Source: Cinnamomum chago (taxonomy: Eukaryota; Streptophyta; Magnoliopsida; Laurales; Lauraceae). From it: a stretch of DNA of 64,000 nt. The stretch is taken from the NCBI GenBank assembly GCA_038049695.1, contig CP142456.1, forward strand, positions 18,318,501-18,382,500. Reading direction: 5' to 3'. How positions within the stretch are numbered: position 1 is the first letter of the stretch; each line of letters begins with the position of its first letter. Under the pieces are notes generated by a model. That model made no database searches. It was not told the DNA's origin and saw only the letters and a list, made by a program, of their open reading frames with translations. Below are positions 57,425 through 64,000 of the stretch, one piece after another. The translations under genes were made by a program, and so were the position numbers.

Positions 57425-57610
57425 TCAAAGTGCAGAGAGAGAGAGAGAGGGAGAGGGAGAGGGAGAGATCTCCGGCGCAGGTGGGCTCCGGCGGAATCGT
57501 CGCTGGTGCGGCGGGAGAGCAGATGGAGCGCAGGGCGGGAGGGGAAAAGGGGAAAGGGGAAAGGGAAAAGAGGAAAAAAAACGAGGGAAGGAAAAGTGGA
57601 AAAAAAACGT
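57425..57610 (-). repeat. CT-rich leader at the 5' (right) end of D
   Basis: On the plus strand GAGAGAGAGGG runs followed by GGGGAAAAGGGGAAAGG repeats; the minus strand is a pyrimidine-rich leader next to the terminus, as in the other CACTA elements. Confidence 0.6.
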
Positions 57611-57697
57611 GGGAAGCAAATTTAGGGGCTTTAGCGACCGCAGTAAAGCGGTCGCCCGCTTTTTCAACCGCGAATGCCGAAATTTCTAGTAGTGATT

Positions 57698-58966
57698 CTT
57701 GCTCTTTATCATGTTATCAAATTCAATTGGTTTCAATTGGTATAATGTTTGATTGATTTGATTTCTTGTGAATGTGATAAATCTTGTGTGCATTGGATTG
57801 AACTTGATAAGTAATATGATTGTTCCATGTCACACACCATTAGCATCATAATGCTCATGTTGCCACCTCTTTTACTCATATAGGTATATCTCATGACCAC
57901 CATGTTTATGTGTTCATAATATTGGTTGGTTATTAGTTGAGGTTGGCTTCATGTTTGAATTTCATTTCACTCATCTTGCACTTTAATAGTCATATTTATT
58001 GATTGAATGAAATGAGTTCAAGATTTTCATAGCATATGCTTTCCATAGTTAGATTATTTGATGCTATGATTAATAAACCCCATTGCTTCATGGATAGCTC
58101 TAATTTGGATTTTCCCAATAGTCATACTTTTAAATCCATTTTAGAGTGATTGATTTAATAGTCATATCCTTAAATCTCAATTGGTATTCTTTGTTTTTCC
58201 AATTGATATCCATGATTGCTTTTCCCATTGACCTTGCTTTCTTTTGGTAATTTGATCATATTGTGCTCTATAGTAAAATGAATCTAATCCTTTCTTTGAA
58301 GTTGACCCTCACTTGGTTAAACCATCTTCTTCTTGTACCTAATAGTTAAATCTTTGTCAAGAGTTTGACAAAAGGAGAGAATGGATTGAGGGGGAGTGTA
58401 AACCTTCATAAGAAGTATTAGTTTTGATCAAATTGACCCTTGGATTGCCTTTGAGCCCTTAGAGTCTACTACCTCACATGATAGCCTGTTATGTATTTCA
58501 TTTTCGATTTCATTTGTTAACAGGTGCTACTAAAGGTATTTTCCTTATTTCATGTGTGTAGGTACCTTTGCAATTTAATGGCAAAGGGGGAGAAATTATG
58601 CAAGTTCTCAAAAGGGTGAAGAGAATGTCCAAGCTTCCTAAGGGGAGAGTTGTGTATGATCTTCTACAAGGGGAGAGAATACATACCTTGCCAAAGGGAG
58701 AAAGAGGCATGGTCAAAGGGGGAGAGCAAATAGAAGAAACAAAGCTTGGAAGCTAAAGAAGATGCTTGGATAAAGAAAGAAAGGAGAAAGAAAGCTTAAA
58801 GAATATTTAAGCACCAAGCATCATGAAGAATGAAGCCCAAGAGCCCAAGCTAAGAGAAGAAGCATCCAAGAAGATTTCAAGCCTTGTCCAGCTGAGGGGG
58901 AGCTGAAGACTAAGTGTGTATGTTCAGTGGTGAGTGTGTTTGCCATCAAATTGCAAAGGGGGAGAT
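57698..58966 (+). other. Retrotransposon interior, right part, with polypurine tract
   Basis: Continues the T-rich periodic spacer with AATAGTCATAT-like motifs. From 58370 there are several AAAGGGGGAGA or AAGGGGAGAG motifs (58585, 58640, 58670, 58716, 58900), ending with the true polypurine tract next to the 3' LTR. Repeated polypurine copies are common before the 3' LTR of SIRE/Maximus-like Copia elements. No env-like or pol frame seen. Confidence 0.6.
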
Positions 58967-61195
58967 TGTTAGGGTTTTTATAGATTGCAATTTGATGGAT
59001 GCATTATCATTCAAGCATCATTTGATTTACACACTTGCATTGGTTTTAAATAAACTTGAAATCTTGTTTTATTCATGCATTGCTTTTAAGAGTTGTAAAA
59101 GTTTTGATTTATGCATGATTTGTATTTTCATCTTGGATGCATTTGTTTTAAGAAAGAGTTTTCAAGAAATCAAGCAAGCCTTTGTTTTAAAAGTTTTGAA
59201 TCTTTTTAGGCTTTTTATGTCATGTTTTAAAAACCATTAGAATCTTTAAAACATGTTTTTCAAGCTTGATTTAGTGGCCAAAAGGTCTCCCAAAGAAATA
59301 CCTTTAAAATGTGAAAAGTTGAATTTTTGCAAAAAGGGGGGGTGGCCAGGCAGTGTCGCCGGTCGACCGACCCACAGGTCTCGGTCGACCGAGGACACTG
59401 CAGCAGAATTTTGCCTGAAGCCCCAACGGTAAGAAATATGACCGTTGTGCCTTCCCGGTCGACCGAGACCCCTTTGCCGGTCGACCGAGAACTAGCCGTT
59501 GGCAACTTTTTGCTATAAATATGAGTTCTTTCCCTTGCCAAAAGTTGGGAATTTTTAACCCCTCCTTGAGAGGATTTGAGGCATATCAAAAGGGAAAAGA
59601 ACCAAGGGATGAAGGGGATGATTAGGAAAGCTAAAGCTTGGATTAATGAAGTTAAACCACCAAGTAGGCTCTTCCTTCCTTAATCATATGTTTTCATGCT
59701 TTTGTTTTATTTTTGGTAAATCATTTCTAGCATGTTAAACTATGTTTGTGTTGTGTCCTTAACATATTTTATGTTTTGAGTTGATTTATTGTTTTGGATA
59801 CAACACCATATGATTCAATCCAAGTAGTACTTAACTTTGGTAAATCTAAGTAGATCATGTTAATGAAAGAACCTTTGAAATCATATGTAACATGATCCAT
59901 ATACTTGGTTGAATCTTTGGTTGTTGTTTTCCATCATAAGAACATCTCTTTCAAAACTAACTTATGTTTTGGATTCAACTTCTTTACAAATCATATGTTT
60001 TCATGTTTTGTTTTATCATTGGTAAATCTTTAGTAACATGATAATATATGATGTGTTGTATCCTTAGCATGTTTTATAATTTTAATTGATCTATTGTTTT
60101 GGATGCATCACCATTTGATTCAATACAAGTAGTACTTAATCTTTGGTAAATCTAAGTAGATCATGTTAATGGAAACATCTTTGAAATTAGATGTAACATG
60201 ATTCATATACTTGATTGAATCTTTGGTTGTTGTTTTTCCATCATAAGAAAATCTCTTTCAAATGTATCTTATGTTTTGGATTCAACATGTTTACAAATCA
60301 TATGTGTATTATTGTTTTAAAGTTTCACAACTTGCATAACTTTGATAGGTAAATCATTTTCAGTTGTATTTATAATTACATATGATTTGTCCCCTCATTT
60401 CAATCAAATCTATTTTTATGTTTTGAGCTACATTGTTGATTTGATTGACATCCCTATGCATCACATGTTTAGAGCTAATCCATTTCATACAACTTGTGTA
60501 ACTTTGATATCATTAACAAGTTGTTACTTTTAACATGTGATTGCATTACATCCTCAATCATAAATGTTTTATGAGCTAGAACTTTCAAAAGCCTTAGGCT
60601 TACATTTATGAGCTTTCATTTTAAAAATGATTGAGGACATCACACACACACCTCATGTACTTTCATCTTTGCATTCATAGTGTGTGTGTGTAGTTGTTAT
60701 TCACTTCCATATCCGCCTATTTTAGAGGCAAATGTAATGAGCTAAAATGAATCTCCATCTAGTGTATTAAAGACACAACTTAGTGAGATAACCAACCATG
60801 TGGTTGAAGAGGTTATTGCTTAGCCTATAAAAGCATAGTGTATAGGTTGATGTTAAGCCTTGAAAAACATCAATGTAAAGGTTATTGCTTAGCCTTGGAA
60901 AGCATATTGTAAAGGTTATTGCTTAGCCTATTGAAAAGCATAAATAGTGGAAATCCGGTGGGGTGTTGGATCACAAGCCGGTAGTGGATGTAGGCATTGA
61001 GGCCGAACCACTATAAATACTTGTGTGATGGTGATTGCTTTGTGGTGATTCTTTTGTTAGCTTCCGCATCTTGTATGATTAATCATCACATGTGACTAGT
61101 TTGTTTTAAAGAAGTTAAAATTGATTATAATTGGTCACAATTGAAGCTCACCCTATTCACCCCCCCTCTAGGGTTCGGATCCCCATGGACTTACA
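58967..61195 (+). repeat. 3' LTR (2229 bp)
   Basis: Same length as the 5' LTR, no indels, and two base differences found by full reading (59348 and 60083). The palindromes, the 307-bp tandem units and the TATA boxes are all repeated here. Confidence 0.95.
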
Positions 61196-61200
61196 GAATT

Positions 61201-61978
61201 TATTGTACAGTGGCCATCTGCAACATGGTCAATACAAGAATAGATGAACAACTAAGCTTTTTTTATTTTTGCCAACCATTTATGACTCGGATCTGGGTTC
61301 CACTTAAGGATATCAATCAGTGTCCAATTAGCGGAATACTCAGTCTCCAATCTGGAAAAAAAAAAAAACCGGATGATTCAAGATCCTTGTGTATTCCAAC
61401 TCTAATATTTAAATAAACAAACAAATAAATAAAGAATTACAGTCCCTTATCAAAGAGGATCTATAGCTTGAGATCTGGAGAGCTTGAAATTTTATTTCTA
61501 ATTGCTGTTTCCAATGTTTATATCATACTCATTTTAAGGTTCACCAATTTGAGTATATTCACGCCAACCTTACACATTTTATAATTTATGTATATCTTTC
61601 GTTTATAATTTCATTAATTGAAGAGATACTAATTTTGTTTTTGTTTTTGTCATTGCAGATTGATGGAGGCTTTCTGATTGGATGCAGACTTTGGTGTTGT
61701 TTTGCTGTTTTTAGTTTATTTGTATATGTACATTGGACATTTTTATTCGACTGTATTTTTATTAATTTAGACATTTTTATTCGACTGTATGTTTATTAAC
61801 TGTACTGTTTATTTAAGGAGATGAATGATTTGATGCAGAATGGGGATGATTTTGTTTGGATGTATTATTGATTGTAGTATGAGTAATTTTATTTTTTATT
61901 ACAGGTGTATAAGCAGGTTTACAGGAAAATTTAAACGAAAAACTAAAATGTTGATTTAAAAAAAAATTATATACTTTC
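61201..61978 (+). other. Element B 3' non-coding part
   Basis: Continuation of B after the LTR insertion. AT-rich. An acceptor-like ATTGCAG at about 61659 followed by a G/T-rich piece may be the last untranslated exon of a B transcript. A 24-bp segment (ACATTTTTATTCGACTGTAT) is repeated near 61737 and 61770. Confidence 0.45.
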
Positions 61979-62700
61979 ACCGACGAAAAAAAACGTCGGT
62001 AATTGTATTTTTATTTTTTTTATATTTCTTTTATTTTTACCGACGCACAAAAAACGTCGGTAAAATATTTTTATTTTTATTTTTTTAATAATACCGACGA
62101 AAAAAACGTCGGTAATTGTATTTTTATTTTTTTTATATTTCTTTTATTTTTACCGACGCACAAAAAACGTCGGTAACATATTTTTATTTTTATTTTTTTA
62201 ATAATACCGACGAAAAAAAACGTCGGTAATTATATTTTTATTTTTTTTATTTTTCTTTTATTTTACCGACGCACAGAAAACGTCGGTAAGATGTTTTTAT
62301 TTTTATTTTTTTAATAATACCGACGAAAAAAAATGTCGGTAATGGTATTTTTATTTTTTTTATTTTTCTTTTATTTTTACCGACGCACAAAAAACGTCGG
62401 TAAAATATTTTTATTTTTATTTTTTTAATAATACCGACGAAAAAAAACGTCGGTAAATTATATTAATTTATTTTTTATTTTTCTTATTAATTTTACCGAC
62501 GAAAAAAAACGTCGGTAAAAAATAAAAAGACGTCGGTGAAAATCATGATTTTACCGACGAAAAATTAATTCGTCGGTAAGGTATTTTCTTTACATTTTTT
62601 TGCCGACGACTGACCGACGAAAAAAAAAACGTCGGTAAAACCTTTACTGACGTTTTTTGGACTTTTAGCGACGAAAAAAAACGTTGCTGAAGGTGTAATC
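61979..62700. repeat. Element B 3' subterminal array with 113-114-bp higher-order unit
   Basis: Pairs ACCGACG...CGTCGGT recur, alternating an all-A loop and a CACAAAA loop. The composite unit starts at 61979, 62093, 62206, 62319 and 62433, a 113-114-bp period, after which the order becomes irregular towards the terminus. All pairs are near-perfect hairpins. Confidence 0.9.
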
Positions 62701-62710
62701 TGTTGTAGTG

Positions 62711-63180
62711 AGAGAAGGGACTCTGTTTCGCCAAGTCGAGGAGGCTGAAAGCATTCTCCAAAGGAAGACTCAAGAGTACGAGCAACGACAGATTCTTTGG
62801 GAAGAGCTTCCCCGTACTGCAGATGGATCGTGACGTTCTGCTACTTTTTATGGGAAGATCTTGAAGAAGCATGGCCTAGAAACTTTAGAGGCCACGGGTC
62901 TGCTCGAGGAGTTGAGTCTTTGGTTGAAGACCATGTGAGACTGAGCTCCTGATTCTTGTAACAAACTTTTTTTTTTTTTTTTTGTACCCGTGTATACACA
63001 CATATTTTTTGGTACTCTTTCTTTTGAAGTGCTCGTGGACATTTCTTTTTAGCACTTCTCGTTTTGTATTCCTTCTTTTCACTCAAATTCTTTTGTGATA
63101 AATTCAAGCAATAGTTAAATGAGAATGTTTGTTTGGAAATTTGATCAAAAGTTTGTCATTTTGTAGAAAACCTTTTGTCA
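62711..63180 (+). mobile_element. Older retroelement-like sequence, right half
   Basis: Directly after element B the frame continues with EGTLFRQVEEAESILQRK and ends at a TGA near 62834. It fits in frame with EEQAAAKWAAIVEARA left of B, so element B landed in this reading frame. The peptide is Glu/Gln-rich and likely helical. I do not recognise it; a retroelement gag-like or accessory protein is possible. The rest is T-rich and non-coding. Confidence 0.5.
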
Positions 63181-63189
63181 AATGGTTGT

Positions 63190-63800
63190 TTTGGCGTGAA
63201 AGCCGAATTTTGAGATTGTATGGAAGCCAAAATTTGGGTCGGCATGGAAGCCGGAATTTTGAGGTGTAAAAGCCAAAATTTGGGATGGCATGGAAGCCGG
63301 TTTTGTTTGTGGCATGGGAGCCAAAAATTTTGAGATGGCGTGAAAGCCAATTTTGAAATGGCGTGAGAGCCGAATTTTGTGGCATAGGAGCCGAAGTTTG
63401 GGATGGCATGGAAGCCGGTTTTGTTTGTGGCATGGGAGCCAAAATTTTTGTTTGTGGCATTGATAGCCGGGATTTGTTTTTGGATGGAAGCCGAATTTTT
63501 TTTTTGGCATGGAAGCAGAAAATTTGTGGCGTTTATAACCGATTTTTTTTGTGGCGTTTATAACTGAATTTGTGGTGTTTATAGCCGATTTTTGGCATGA
63601 GAGCCGATTTTTTTTTAAAACCAAGTTTTGTTTTGTTGGCGTGAAAGCCAGGTTTTGTGGCATTTATAGCCGATTTTGTGGCATTGATAGCCGATTTTTT
63701 GGGTGAGAGCCGGGTTTTTGGCATTTATAGTCGATTTTTGGCGTGAGAGCTGGGTTTTTGGCATTTATAGCCAATTTTTGTGGAATTTATAGCCGAGTTT
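63190..63800. repeat. Degenerate minisatellite of GGC-N6/7-GCC units
   Basis: More than 20 units in which GGC and GCC flank six or seven variable bases (GGCATGGAAGCC, GGCGTGAGAGCC, GGCATTTATAGCC), each followed by a T-rich spacer. Unit spacing is about 20-35 bp. Open frames on the minus strand merely follow the repeat. Confidence 0.85.
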
Positions 63801-63811
63801 TTGGTTTTCAA

Positions 63812-63975
63812 AAATGCAAGTATCGACTAAAAGTCGTCTCCCTGCTGAATGGTTTTGTAAGTATTGATGGAATGTCGCCTCCTTGCTCATTCGTTGCGAG
63901 TATCGATGGAAAGTCGCCTCCTCGCGAATTTGGGCGCAAGTATCGACTAAGCATCGCTTCCTTGTTTTTTTCAAA
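63812..63975. repeat. About 40-bp tandem repeat, four units
   Basis: AGTATCGA (or AGTATTGA) followed by AGTCGCCTCC-like sequence starts at about 63820, 63861, 63900 and 63940. Several units hold an inverted CGACTAAAAGTCG-like pair. It follows the GGC/GCC array. Confidence 0.8.
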
Positions 63976-64000
63976 AATTTGGTTTTGTGGGTTTCGATTG

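Larger units (their letters stand above)
49654..57694 (-). mobile_element. CACTA element D, Pack-CACTA carrying DP and ARF exons, TSD ATT
   Basis: The left end CACTAGTAGAAAAGG starts at 49654; the right end reads CACTACTAGAAATTTCGG on the minus strand and ends at 57694. ATT flanks both sides (49651-49653, 57695-57697). It is 8041 bp. No transposase gene is present. The CT-rich leader is next to the right end on the minus strand, as are all captured exons, so the 5' end is on the right. The 3' end has a dense subterminal array and a 172-bp satellite. It must be mobilised in trans. Confidence 0.95.
45682..61195 (+). mobile_element. Young LTR retrotransposon, non-autonomous, TSD GAATT
   Basis: Two 2229-bp LTRs (45682-47910, 58967-61195) start TGTTAGGG and end ACTTACA and are flanked by GAATT at 45677-45681 and 61196-61200. 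A primer site for tRNA-Met (TGGTATCAGAG, 47913) and a polypurine tract (AAAGGGGGAGA, 58955-58965) are present, a combination typical of Copia elements such as the Maximus/SIRE group. The interior lacks recognisable gag or pol even when element D (49654-57694) is removed, leaving about 3 kb. So it depends on a helper element. It is inserted in the 3' part of CACTA element B. Confidence 0.95.
33662..62710 (+). mobile_element. CACTA element B, near-complete, with nested insertions
   Basis: The left terminal repeat CACTACAACAATATGCAC starts at 33662. The right end at 62710 reads CACTACAACAGATTACAC on the minus strand. The right flank is AGA; the left flank reads CTAA, so the 3-bp target duplication is imperfect, but the interrupted reading frame outside supports pairing of these ends. 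Without the 15.5-kb nested LTR element, B is about 13.5 kb. It has 5' and 3' subterminal arrays, a CT-rich leader, a TNP2 gene, a Transposase_24 gene, a 57-bp minisatellite and a 172-bp satellite array. It is the best preserved CACTA in the window. Confidence 0.92.

Noticed and set aside
63156-63724. Minus-strand frames of up to 161 codons
   Set aside because: Translation of the GGC/GCC minisatellite; repetitive with no coding support.

Overview
The window is transposon-packed intergenic DNA from a flowering plant nuclear genome. I see no intact ordinary host gene. The evidence is several CACTA (En/Spm) DNA transposons with TNP2-type and Transposase_24-type genes, Copia and Gypsy LTR-retrotransposon pieces with plant tRNA-Met primer sites, AT-rich DNA with GT-AG introns, and broken copies of plant genes (purine permease, presenilin, DP transcription factor, auxin response factor). 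The captured fragments look eudicot-like, but the species cannot be named from this sequence.

Layout: (1) 1-4353 is the 5' part of a CACTA element (E1) on the minus strand, with an open TNP2 transposase running off the left edge and captured purine-permease and Copia fragments. (2) 4557-7692 is a solo LTR with a perfect 5-bp target duplication. (3) 7956-10638 holds an LTR fragment and the end of another CACTA element (E2). A tRNA-derived SINE-like remnant follows near 10.87 kb. (4) 11942-22518 is CACTA element A: palindromic subterminal array, CT-rich leader, presenilin fragment, decayed TNP2 gene and decayed Transposase_24 gene. Its 3' end is lost at a Gypsy-type LTR fragment. (5) 23.1-24.9 kb is a truncated Copia element (LTR, primer site, gag, protease). 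(6) 26.1-26.8 kb is an LTR-like promoter region on the minus strand. (7) About 26.9-32.56 kb is CACTA element C, a 5'-deleted TNP2 gene that overlaps a Transposase_24 frame in the -1 frame at a classic slippery heptamer. (8) 32.57-33.66 kb and 62.71-64.0 kb are the two halves of an older retroelement-like sequence split by the next element.

(9) 33662-62710 is CACTA element B, the best preserved. It has a TNP2 gene with one in-frame stop and one frameshift, an intact six-exon Transposase_24 gene, a 57-bp minisatellite and a 172-bp satellite array. Inserted in B is an LTR retrotransposon (45682-61195, TSD GAATT) whose two 2229-bp LTRs differ at only two bases. Inserted in that is CACTA element D (49654-57694, TSD ATT). 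D has no transposase. It carries four in-phase exons of a DP-type cell-cycle transcription factor, two adjacent exons of an auxin response factor, and its own 172-bp satellite array. Insertion order is therefore old retroelement, then B, then LTR element, then D, and the last two events are very recent.

The main points are: the same 172-bp satellite lies at the same place and polarity in two CACTA families; captured regulatory-gene exons in D remain open and correctly phased; several elements share a layout (terminal inverted repeat, palindromic array, CT-rich leader, leader intron with captured host DNA, then TNP2); and a possible -1 frameshift links TNP2 to Transposase_24 in element C.
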